From positions 168,188,334 to 168,252,333 of the forward strand of contig CM040120.1 of assembly GCA_022559845.1 (NCBI GenBank): 64,000 nt of DNA, in the 5' to 3' direction. The notes under the pieces were generated by a model. It was given only the letters and a program-made list of their open reading frames with translations. It did not search any database and was not told the origin of the DNA. Both the position numbers and the translations under genes were made by a program. Within the stretch, counting starts at the first letter, position 1. Each line of letters starts with the position of its first letter. Source of the DNA: Amorphophallus konjac (taxonomy: Eukaryota; Streptophyta; Magnoliopsida; Alismatales; Araceae). Positions 45,066 to 55,636 of the stretch are shown piece after piece.

Positions 45066-47455
45066 TGATGTGAAATGAAAAATCGAATCGTGTGATTTTC
45101 TTTTCTCTTCATTTTCTCCCTTCTTTTTTTTTCTTTTCGAAAATAATTTCTCCCCACCCGTTTTTTTCAGATCTTCACTCTGATACCCGACCGATAATCA
45201 GAAATAATGTGCAAGCTTCTATGACTGCATACAGGATGAGTGTCCTTTGACCGCTTCCTTCTGATGGAACCGAGAAGACCTCGTATGATTGGGAATCTAT
45301 CACTGAGGTGCTTCGGCATGCCTTAAACATCCGCAAGCAAAGTATTCTGGGAACTCAAGATGGGCCTTTGAGTTTGACTTATGATCTCATCAATCGGAGT
45401 GATACTTCCGTGAATAGCAGCTCCTTCTCACAATAAATGCACCCTTGGAAACATGCTTCCAGTTGCCTTTGATTCACTAATACCATCTCTGACAGAACTA
45501 AAAAATACTCATAATGCACCCTCATAGAATTCAGGTTTCCCATGGTTCGTCTGAAATCATGTGTAAAGTCATGAAGTATGTAGAGGGATGGGGGAGGGTG
45601 TGGGAGAGTGGGAGTGTGTTGTGATCGGTTGTGGGGTGTTCTAGGCGTAGAACCTTGGAAATGGGAGGAGGGAGGATCTCCTGCAGATGGAGTTGGCCTA
45701 TGACGATGGTGGGTCCCTGCAGGTTCAGAAGTAGATGGGCGTAGGGTGGGTTCCTGTAGGATCAGAAGAAGCGGGGGGCTGGGTGGGTCGACCCATCTGT
45801 CTTACCTGGCGGGACAGGACTCCAAAACGAGACTCTGTTTTCAGACCCAAACGCCGTGGACGTCCGAGGAAGCTTGTGTGCAGGGTTTTAATGGTTGTAT
45901 GAGGGGGGAGAGAAGGTATGTGAGATGGGGATGGCGAGAGTGTTAGAGAGGGAGGGGAAGCCATGTGTGGTGGAGGCTAGTGAGAGAAAGAGGGTGAGAG
46001 ACAAAGGAGGGGAGGTCGCTACCGTGAGGTGTGCATGGCCGTATGGGGGGGTGACACGGCGAGCTCCTCCTACTGCCAAGCTGGGTGAGGTGTGGAGGAG
46101 GTGGTGGCCAGAAGGGGGTGGTGAGGGATGGGCATGGGATGATAGGTGTGGGGTGACGGGCCCGCCCAAGGGAGTGGAGAGGATGGCAGACATGGGCATG
46201 GTGGGAGGCTACTTTGTGGCCAACAGTGATGGGACAGATGATGAAAACGGAGCTCTATTTTTTTTCTTCTTCTTCCCGCCATGCATGTCTGAGGTGCGAA
46301 TGGTTGGGAGGTGTTAACCATAGGAGCAGGTGGAGAAGATGGTGTGGGACGTGGGGGTTAACTGTGCTGGAGATTCGTGTGTAGGTGGGCTGTGCCTTTT
46401 CTGGAGAAGATACTTGTAGGGGAAGTGGTGGTAGCAAGGGGTAAGAGGAGATGGTGAAGGCAGTGGGAGAGAGGGGCAAGGTGGTGATCGGCAGCAATGT
46501 AGTAGCCAGAGATGAAGGAGGAAGTGCGGTTGGGGCTTCTCACCCGACCCCATCTCAGGGCTGATGCAGCCGACTCTTCCTTCGACTCGGTGCTATGGAT
46601 GACGGTGGTGGAGGCTCGAGCGTGATGCATCAGCAGGTCTGCGCAGCTGCTTCTCAGAGGAGGACGACGGTGAGTAGGTGCATGTAGGCAAAGTGGAGCA
46701 GGGCTGGGTGCGGCGATGGCGAGCAGGTGATTGGCAGCGTGAGAGTCGCCTGCTCTCCTGAGTGTAGCCGGAGCTGGCAGCGGCGAGCTTGTTTGTAGGG
46801 GCACTCTTTGCCGTTAACAGGTGGGGGGAAAGGGACAGTGGTCGACGGGTAACTGGGTGTAGATGGTAAGGTAGGGCTATGGCGATGGAGGCGAAGTGGT
46901 AGATGGGCTGCGGCCCATGCAGGAAGGAGGAGGAAAGGATGGCGGCCGGTGATGGCGGAGATGGCAAGTGAGGTGAGATGGAGAGAGAGCCGGATGGAGG
47001 GAAGGAAGTGGACGATGGATAGGAGGGGCATCTCACCCCGGGGCTTCTCACCTCATCTCCTTCTCGGAGAAGAGAACACAGGAACAAGGCTTCACACCTC
47101 ACAAAGATAGGTTTCCAAACATTCTAATCACTTCATTGCCTTAAACAAAGATCACATGACCTTTTATAGACTCCACAAAGAAGACCAAAAGATAACTCAC
47201 CTAACACCTACTTCCTACCACTCATACCTTTCTTGGGAAGACACTGTCTTGGGAAGACTAAAAGACATAAAATAAAAAAAAGACTCTTACATAATTTTTT
47301 GTGGACATAATTACTACAAACATAAAACATGACCCATTAAGCCCATACATGTGGCCCAATTAAAAAAACATCTATTTGATCATTTTGTTGAAGCCGCTTG
47401 TCAATCCCTTCAAATTCAACCTGGAACTTTGAATCTTGAATCGACGATTCCATGA
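45066..47455 (-). repeat. 5' LTR of I
   Basis: 2390 bp, differing from the 3' LTR by a modest number of substitutions and small indels. The outer end reads CCATGA instead of CCATCA. Confidence 0.9.
47162..47170 (-). promoter_or_regulatory. TATA box of I
   Basis: In complement TCTATAAAAG, followed downstream by a typical R-region start (GAAACCTATCTTTGTGAGG). The copy in the other LTR is near 44677. Confidence 0.65.
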
Positions 47456-48000
47456 TCGAGGAGCGGGCGGCTGGGGCCGAGCGGAAGTCGATCAAGGCAG
47501 AGAGACGGATGGCGGAGGCAGAGGAGCGAGCGTCCGAGGTGGAGCGGAAGTCGGCCGAACTTGCTGAAAGGATGGGGCAGGTCGGGGCGGAGGCCATCGA
47601 GCAGTACAGGGGCTCAGAGGCCTACCGAGCCAACCTTCAGGAAGCTGCCCTTCCATACTACGAGATAGCGCTTCGCCGAGGCGCCCGCAAGGGGTTCAAG
47701 TAGGGTTATCGCCGGGCAGTGGATTACGCCGATGAGCAAGACTCTGGGATCGATTTCCCCTCGGGTTAGTGCTATGACTTGGAGGAGTCAGCTTCTAGCT
47801 CTTCTGTGTCGGGCGGGGAAGATCCAGAGGGCTCTCCTCTGGTGGGGTCACCAACTCCGGCTGCCTTGGGAGGGCTCGCGACCGAGGCAGATCTCGCACA
47901 GGCGAGGTCAGTGCCTGGGTCGGCCGTCACCGAGGGTGCCGGGGGAGAAATACCCACACCTGCCGTTCCCGAGCTTCAAAGTGGGCCCGAGGCCTGGTGT

Positions 48001-49066
48001 ATTTTGCCTTGTTTTGCCTCTTTCTCTGTTTGTCTCTTCTCCTTTTCTGAAAAAAAAGAAAGATTTTCTTTTTGGGAGGCAATAAATGACTTACTTGCTT
48101 CTTGTGTTCCTTGCCATAATTTGGTTAGCGTACCGGTAGTAGTTGGAAAGTGCCGATACGTCCTGCGTGGTTTTCGCACGCTGGTTGGATGGATTCCTGA
48201 CATGGTGTCCTTCCTTTTTCTCACGCTTTGAATGCCAGGCCGCTTCGTGTATCCCGCAGAGGCGAAAAATGAGGGATTTGAGGTGACCGTTCAGAGGGAA
48301 AAAATCCTTTGGCGTGTTTTCGAGGGGGGAGTCATTTAAGGCAAGTAGCCTCCCTTAGCCTTATAAAAAGACCGAAGGGTGTCCCTTCCTCTCCACCGCT
48401 TAGGATTTTCACTAACAGTCTTTCCTCGCCCCTTCTCCACGTTGCGCTGTGCCATTGCATTCGGAACATGGAGGATCCTTTGCAAGATGACGCTGCCGGT
48501 GATGGAGGAGCAGAGAGTTCTTGCTGCCTTGGGCTGTTGAGCAGGTCCGATGGTCATCGCGCGGGGTTGAAACGGGTCCGATGGTCGTCACGCGGAACTG
48601 GAGAGGGTTCGACATGCAGAGGCACGTCGTTTACCCTTTATCAGTTGCGGCGACGCTTCCAGGGGCGAGATGGAGGACAGATGGGGGCATCCGTGATGCC
48701 CATCCCCTCCGGGCCTTCCCCTGCCTCCTCATCCAGCTCTGTTGATTTCTTTTTCTTTCTAGCAGCATCTTTTTACCTCTTCTGCTCTTCCTTTCTTTCA
48801 CTCTTCGGAGGGTGCCTGCACTCTCCGTGCGCTCCAAAGGGTTGGCAGGTTGGGGGGGCTTCCCTGTGCATTCCTTCCCTCTTCCTCTTCCATGTTCAAC
48901 TTGGAAGGTAGCCTTCCTTCTTTTTAATCCCTCTATCACCTTTGTCACGGGCCACCCGAGCCAACTGGGTCGATCGACCTTTGACCGAGCCAGTTTCTGC
49001 GCGAGGAAGAGTCAGTGGCTGGACGCAAGGAGATAAAGACTGAGTCGGCCGAGCGATGGCCTCTTG
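48001..49066. other. Spacer of F between antisense ORF and pol
   Basis: No recognised gene. A plus-strand TATAAAA lies at 48361-48367, about 110 bp before an ATG at 48470 opening a short unrecognised frame; this could be a promoter but nothing else supports it. The sequence ends in tcttg (49062-49066), the target repeat of G. Confidence 0.5.
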
Positions 49067-49327
49067 TGATAGGTCCAGAGGGGGGTGAATGGACCTTTAC
49101 CAATTAAAACATTGAGGATTAAAAAGTAAGTTCTCAATTAGGAGTTTCCGAAAAAGATCTTAACGGTCAAACACTAACCGCGCAGAACGATCAGCTAGGA
49201 AGATAGAGATGGATCGGCCTAGACAAGCATCTACCGAATAAATCCAAAGCCAGAATAGAAACCAAACACACTGCGCCAGGGATTTTTAAGGTGGTTCGGT
49301 CACACCTCCAGTCTGCCTACGTCCACC

Positions 49328-49682
49328 CCTCACTTCAAACCGAAGTGAGGCTTCCACTAGCACCCGCTAGCCAAGCAGACTCAGTCTGCGACGACGGCAG
49401 ATTCACAACTTCACCAGGGGAACACCCTCCCCTCTTCCTCCACACCCGGAGGGAACCCTAAGGACGCCAAGTCCCTAGAAACCAGGAAACAAGTTCCTCT
49501 TCCTCCAACCGGAGGGAACACTAGTGATCTGCAGTCACTAGAACCAGAGACCAAGGTCTCTCTTCCTCTGAAGCCTAGAGGGAACCCACAAGCAGCACAC
49601 GGCCACTTGCAACTGGAGACAGCATCTCCCTTCTCCTAAACCAACAGAACAGGAGGACCACCGATCTCAACCTGAGAATCGG
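49328..49682 (-). repeat. Stem-loop string in the 3' LTR of G
   Basis: At least ten inverted repeats. Stems on the plus strand include CCTCACTTC/GAAGTGAGG (49328-49336/49342-49350), CTAGC/GCTAG (49357-49361/49366-49370), GCAGAC/GTCTGC (49375-49380/49384-49389), CCTCC/GGAGG (49437-49441/49448-49452), a second CCTCC/GGAGG, CTAGTGA/TCACTAG, GAGAC/GTCTC, CCTCT/AGAGG, GGAGA/TCTCC and CCGAT/ATCGG (49661-49682). Confidence 0.85.
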
Positions 49683-50281
49683 AGACAAAACTAGAACAGT
49701 AAAGAAAGATAAAAAACAAGAAACTAAAAAGATATAGCAGACTGAATGCTGGAACGATAAAACACGGAATATAGCTTACAATAGAGTAAACTGGTTCGGA
49801 TTTGATCCTGAAACTAGAATCCTTCTTCTTCTTCTTTCTGAACTCTCAGCTTCGAGCTCTCTCTCTCTCTCACTCTCTCTGCTATTCTCTCATCTTCCTC
49901 TTCTTCAGTTTCTGCCCTCTATTTTCTTCTCTTCTTTTGCTGGATCGAACTCTCTGCACTTCTGCTTTTTCTTTTTCCCATTCGATCAACCTTCATCTGT
50001 GGACGAAGGCTTCAATATATAGCAGCAGCAGGTGGATAAGGTACAGAATGCGTGTGCCTCCCACACCCGATCCAGAACCTTCTTTGCACGTGCCCTTATA
50101 GCATTGGTTCCTTTAGTATTGGATCACGTGCAGCCCAGACACAGGGGAATATTCTTCCTCGGACCACCTTCTTCTTTTTGTTTTTCTTCTTCTCCTGTAA
50201 AGAGATTAAAACCATTAATACTCAGGGTTCTCTATATATATATATACCTGAAATAAGTCGGTTGACACTCAAGCTAAAGCT

Positions 50282-51051
50282 GCACGAGGTGTGTAGGAAC
50301 AACAAAAGGTGCACTATACTGAGAACGACACGAGGTACATAAGATGACTACAGCACGAGATAAAGAGAGAACGACACGAGGTACATAAGATGACTACAGC
50401 ACGAGATAAAGAGAGAACGACACGAGGTACCACAGTAACAAGGCTAACACTACAAAGAGAACGACACGAAGTCAGATGAGAATAGCACGAGGTGAGAAGG
50501 AAATAACACGGAGTAAAATGGTAGTAAAACACACGATCAAAGGAAACCTGGACGAAGATAGAAAGAAGCAACACGAAGACATAAAAACAACACTAAGACG
50601 CAAACACAGAAATAACATGAAGACTCAAACACAAAAATAACACGAAGACATAAAAACAACACGAAGACACAAATACAGAAATAACATGAAGATTCAAACA
50701 CAAAAGCAACACGAAGAACGACCAATCAAAACGACTAAGTTGACTCGAGGTCATCGGTGAATCAATACGAGAATCAACACGAAATATCAAACAGCAAAGG
50801 GAACGGCACAAAGTGAAACGACACTTTACACTAAAATGACTTGAAGACACAGGAAAACGACTCGAAAACGAGGACGACACGGGCTGAAAACAACTCAAAG
50901 ATGAAAACAGAAACCGACACGAAGTGTGGTCACAAAGCAAGAAAGACACAAGGTCTTGGAAAAGAACAACATGAATACAGAAGACTCGAAGTAAAACGGC
51001 CGAAAATAAGACTCGAAGACAACCCCTGAAAATAACTGAAGTGACTCGAAA
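50282..51051 (-). repeat. Array of ACACGAAG/ACACGAGG motifs, 3' LTR of G
   Basis: About 35 copies or near-copies (ACACGAAGAC, GACACGAGGT, GACTCGAAG and decayed ACATGAAG), spaced about 15-30 bp. In transcript sense the motif is CTTCGTGT/CCTCGTGT. Confidence 0.85.
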
Positions 51052-51134
51052 GTTTATTTTTCACAGAGAATTAATTTTTGTTCTCCACTAAGGCTCATAG
51101 TGTTGTCATCCTCAAAACATGTAAAGACTCAACA

Positions 51135-51151
51135 ATCTCCCCCTTTTTGAT
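51135..51151 (-). other. Polypurine tract of G
   Basis: In complement AAAAAGGGGGAGATT, next to the 3' LTR. Similar tracts occur near 51317 and 55362. Confidence 0.85.
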
Positions 51152-51444
51152 GGATGGCAACACTATGAGTCTTGAGTCTTTGCAGAAATAATTTTTAACA
51201 TGTTCAAAGCTAAACATCATCAGCACCATCATTAATCATCATTAAAGAATATTAAAGAATCATTAACAACAAAAAAATTATTCTTAATCGTAGTAGTAGC
51301 AAAGACTTGAGTTCTCCCCCTTTGTCAACATCAAAAAGAAAGAAACAAAAGGAGGCAGAAATGCAAATGATATGAGATGTAATTAACAAGTCCAAGAGTG
51401 TGAGAGAGCCTCAAAATGGGAAAAAAAATACAGAACACTGTTTT

Positions 51445-53991
51445 TTAAGGAGAAAAGAATCTGGCATGTCTGCTGGAAGGGCCACGCGGCTTGTCTTGTG
51501 GTGGTCTACCCCTAGGAGCAGTAGAGGAGAAATCTTGAGTTGGACCTCTGCTGGAGGATGCCTGACCGGGGGCTGAACCCAAGGCAGAGTGAAGATCCTT
51601 CAAGTCATTGGACAATTCAGCTAGCCAATACACAACGGAGCTTCTGACATGTGCCACTTCTGAAATGATGTCTTCTTGGCGAATATTAACAGATTCATAT
51701 CTGTCAGTCAGAGTTCTCACTTCTGCTAAGAAAGCGATCAATTTGTCATAGATCTTCTGGACATCTGGACATAGGGCACTAGATGACCCCTTCAAAACTT
51801 CTAAGGATGTCCTGATCTCAAAATAATGATCTATAATGCTGGCAGATGACTTAAAGGAGGAAATATGAGCATCTTGTAATTCACGAAGTGCTGTTGCTAT
51901 CTTTGAACATACCTCCTGCAAGCTTTCCATCGAGGACCTGGTGGCATCATCTGAAGCTTTCTTGTTTAGCAGGAACTTTTTTCATTCAGTCAGGAGAGAA
52001 ATTTCAAGCTTCAGTAGCCTGGAATGAACTTGATTAATATTTGGAGTGACATACTTGAGCAGATCATCCATTTTCTTATCCTGTCTCTGCATCTGCTGAG
52101 TCAAATTTATAAGGAGTTCTTCAATGTTGGGCGCCCGAGTAGATAGAAGTCGAGGTTGACCTAGGGGTGTACCATAAGATTCACAGCCAGGTGATGTTCT
52201 CTCATCTGCTTCTTCTTGTACTGGCATTTGGCTGTCTCCTGCTGGAACCTGATCTTCATCTTCAGCTTAAATTTCTTTTTCAGGAAATACATTTTCAGGT
52301 GCTTCTTCTTCACTTGATGATTCTGCTTCTTGTTCTATGTCAGTAACTTTCTCCTGACACTCATCCACTCTTTCTTCCATGAGATCATCATCTGCAGAGT
52401 TTTCAACAAGTGCCTGTTCTATAATTTCAGCTGTAACCACGTTGTCAGCCTCTTCCAAGCTTTTCTCCACAGTCTCTCTAAGAATGAAATTAACAAACTC
52501 AGCAAGGTCTTGCTCATTACTTTCTTGCTCTTGGGCAGGCTGTTCCACGGGCAGCCTCACTTCTTCTGATGTCTTCCCAAAGGAATCAAACAAACCACCA
52601 ATATTTATATCTAGTTCAGTTTAATTGATGTTTTCAGACATCCTAACTTCTTCAGATGCAATCTCAACAAGCCTCTGAAAAGATAGAGATGCTTTAGTAG
52701 GTGCAGCAGTAGTAGCAGACAGTGGTTGTTCAGATGGTGTCTCCTGTAAAGCAACTTCAGAAGCTAATTCTAAAACTATTTGGGCATATTCTTGAGGGTG
52801 TTCCAGAAGCTCTCTCTGAGCTTGTGATTCTTTGACTTTCTGGGCCTTAACCTGCCCCATGAGAGAAGAACCGTCCAAGCCCAAAAATACTGAAACAAAA
52901 TTCATGTTAAATATGTTTCGACCCCTAACTTCAGACATGGCCTCTCCATCCAAGGAAATCTTTGAATACTTGAAGATGTCTATCAGATGGGCGGCGTAGG
53001 GCAGGTGTCTTTTGGACCCAATACACCCCTTCATGACAGAAAAAATAATTTCAGGCAGACAGATCTTTACATGCTGAATCAGACAGAACAAAAGAAATCT
53101 CTGAGTGTCTGTGATTCTTCCTCTAGCTCCAGTCTGTGGGGTGACTATAGAGGCAATGATGTTCTGAAGAAGCTTGTGAAGAGGGGGAAATGATAAGGTT
53201 TGGTAAGCTTTCAGCTTCAATTGCCCCTTGTCATGAATGTTACTGGGTTTACCAGTAATGACCGAAAAGGCTTCATGCAGACTATATCTAAACCCTCTCT
53301 CCACCTCCCCTTTTTCTGGAATACTGAGAGCTTTGTGGAGAGAGTCACACGTTACTGCTATCTCAATCCCCTTAACAGACGAGATCAGAGCAGACCTATC
53401 TCGGCTCAAAGATAAATTATTATAAAATTCCATTACCAGGCTAGGGTAGTAGACACGGTGATTTTCTAGGAATTTCCTCCAATCCTGAAACTCAAAAATC
53501 TCCAAAAGTTCTGGAAACTTCAAAACCATGGATTCATCGCCGAAATCTATTATCCTTGGAGGAATAATTTTCCCACTCTCTAAAAACACGATAGACTAAG
53601 AAGGCCTGGTACCTTGTGTAGAAGAAATTTCCATAGCTATTTCTAGTTCAAGACATCTTTGCTGCTTGGACGAAGGCTCCTCAACTGTTTCTTTTCCCTT
53701 CCTCTTCCTTTCAACATGAGCGACGGATTCTAGCTGATCCATTTGCCGTAACTCCCAGAGTATCAACTCCTTCTTGCTGGTTGCTGCTGGAGATGAAGCT
53801 AGAACCAAGAACGGAAGAGAACTCTGTGGGGGAGATGAGATTTTCGTGAAGAAAAATAAGCGGGAGAGAAGGGTTTGAAGGAGCATACGAGACGTATCGG
53901 CACGAGGACGAACAGGAAGCGGCAAGGGCACACGGGGGTTTTTGGATGTAACCTTGAGGAACAAGAAGGGTTTTGGGGGGTCACTTTTCAC
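51445..53991 (-). pseudogene. Env-like / plant transposon protein ORF of G
   Basis: One reading frame of about 849 codons, interrupted by four stops and no frameshift (TAG about 53596, TAA 52621, TAA 52267, TGA 51982). Segments in order: a basic Pro-rich N-terminus with KRKGKE; a globular domain (53590-52850) with KIIPPRIIDF, WRKFLENHRVYYPSLVMEFY, KGIEIAVTCDSLHKALSIP and RFLLFCLIQHVKICLPEI; a Glu-rich acidic stretch; then a C-terminal helical region with LINLTQQMQRQDKKMDDLL and a basic end. The central domain resembles the widespread plant 'putative plant transposon protein' domain found after pol in some retroelements. Position matches the env-like ORF of Sireviruses. I see no signal peptide or membrane anchor, so an envelope role is not supported by this sequence. 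Function unknown. Confidence 0.65.
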
Positions 53992-55636
53992 TCTTATCGA
54001 ACTTTTTAGAAAATACCCAGACTACCCTCATTCAATATGTAACACAACCATTGCCCGTTAAAGTTCGCTCTTCAATATATGGATTTATTATATTCTTCCG
54101 AATACCTTGGTCAGTTACCTCAAGACATTAAATCAACAAGATCACAAAACTAGCTGTTAAAGGTACTTAGCCTATAGAAGGTCACGATTAAAATACTCCT
54201 TATGTTTGTCAGGCAAAGAAATAACAAATAGATAGTCAAGCAGAGTTCATTACTTCATTTAAAGGACAAGAGAGGGCATACAGAGTCAACCAATTTGTTG
54301 AGCACTTAGGTAGAATTGTCCCTTTTTACACAAGGAGACATGTTTATAAGACACCAGAATCCCTGGTTACTCAGGACAGGCTACCTTTATGCCAATGAAA
54401 ACCAATGAATTTTTGTTGACTTTTCTTTCCCCTTCTTTTTTTTTTTAACTTTTCTATAAGAAACAGAGATAGCTAATTGTATCATGACAGAAACTCTAGA
54501 CTTCTTTGATCTAGAATATCTATTTCTCCACAATTGCTATTGCTCTGCCACAAAGTATGGCGTATTCCCTGGTAACACCTCTCATGATCTTGGACAAAAG
54601 ACAGAGCCCTTACTTAACACAATTTTTTTTCATAGCCCTCTTCACATAAGTTTCAGTTAAAATGAAATCCTCCGCAAGGTTTTTCCATTTAACAGAAAGT
54701 TTTACAATATGTTGACCAACAATAGAGAGGATAACTTAGAAGGATTAAAGGACAAGATATAACCCCCATACATTAAAGTTCATTATTAACAGGTGTAACT
54801 TGTTACAATAGATTTTGGATGGTTTAAGGTATTCTGATCAAATCTGATAAGAGTAACAAAGCTATAAGGAGGTATTTTTCTTCAAGAATATTCCTGAACC
54901 AAAGGGGATAAGAAAAGGATAAGAAGGTGACAAACAGAATGGAGAGAGATGAGATGAGATGAGAAGCACTCCTTACAGCAAAACAGCAAGTGAGAGATTA
55001 CTCTAGAAAGTAAAGACCAAGGAGCTCACAAATGAAATCTTCCTGAGGAAATTCAATCTCGTAACCAGAGAATGCTCTTGGGCAATAAGCTGCAACCTCA
55101 TGAGATGTCTGAACTCAACACCAACTAACCACATCGGCAGACAAAGGTTCTTCAGATACCAGATGACCTGACAAGCTCCTTTTCAGCCCACGCTAGGACA
55201 TCTCACACACAACTCTTGGAAATATTAATTATTTATTGAATAACAAACATGCTATCAGCTGAAATGCAATATGTTGAAGCAAACTTATGGTTTTTCAAAT
55301 AAATGGAATGTGATGCAATGAGCACGAATCAGTAAGTTGACACAATAATTGTATGCCTCCCCCTGACTATGAGCATGAATTACAGCGTGATACCAAGTAT
55401 CCATCCAAGAGAGATTTTAGCAAAGCAGTCAGAGGAGGACACTCGTGATCATGGAATACTTAGTTGCACACAGACTACATCACAGAAACAAATTTAAATC
55501 ACAATAAAACAGAATTAAAGCAGGTATTGGGAACTGACCTGAATATTAAGATCCTAGGGTTTTTTCTTTTCGAGTGCCTTGGCTTATTACTCCTCTTTAT
55601 TCTTCAGCTTCCAAGGCACACCTGCAGGTTAGCAAA
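53992..55636 (-). other. Spacer of G where pol would be
   Basis: 1.6 kb AT-rich, no frame with integrase, RT or RNase H motifs. One purine tract (in complement AGTCAGGGGGAGG, near 55362) resembles the true one. A short frame at 55464-55730 on the plus strand is not supported. Confidence 0.75.

Larger units (their letters stand above)
42579..47455 (-). mobile_element. Copia element I: two 2.4-kb LTRs, 94-bp interior
   Basis: Two LTRs (42579-44971 and 45066-47455) flank only 94 bp. A perfect 5-bp target repeat tcgag (42574-42578 and 47456-47460) proves insertion as a unit into F's antisense ORF. On the minus strand the primer site is next to the right LTR and a purine tract next to the left. 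There is no coding interior, so all proteins must be supplied in trans. It is structurally a TRIM/SMART-like minimal element but with very long LTRs. Confidence 0.9.
40865..48000 (+). pseudogene. Antisense extra ORF of F, spliced and broken
   Basis: Antisense to pol, as in other Tat-group elements. The first visible exon reads HKGWKTQFFWVKA and NIPPRQEEFPPHVEKNATRL up to a GT at 41127. The frame resumes after an AG at 41202 with REPLEEAAEVVDLGDD and continues in one frame to 42578. It holds a 27-residue repeat (41694-41925), then a basic and acidic coiled coil of ERR/AEAE type. Element I splits it, and the coiled coil resumes at 47456 and continues (YRANLQEAALPYYEIALRRG) to about 48000. In-frame stops: TAA 41298, TAG 41478, a TGA after 42560, TAG 47701 and TAG 47767. 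The start is not visible, so an upstream exon is probably missing. The first exon resembles proteins annotated as plant transposon-associated; function unknown. Confidence 0.65.
49067..51134 (-). repeat. 3' LTR of G
   Basis: 2068 bp. In complement TGTTGAGTCTTTACATG...CTGGACCTATCA. Nearly identical to 57955-60017. Confidence 0.93.

Noticed and set aside
50593..50949. Minus-strand ORFs in the G LTR (Phe/Val/Cys-rich) that look like membrane segments.
   Set aside because: They translate the ACACGAAG array and occur twice, once per LTR, with no conserved start.
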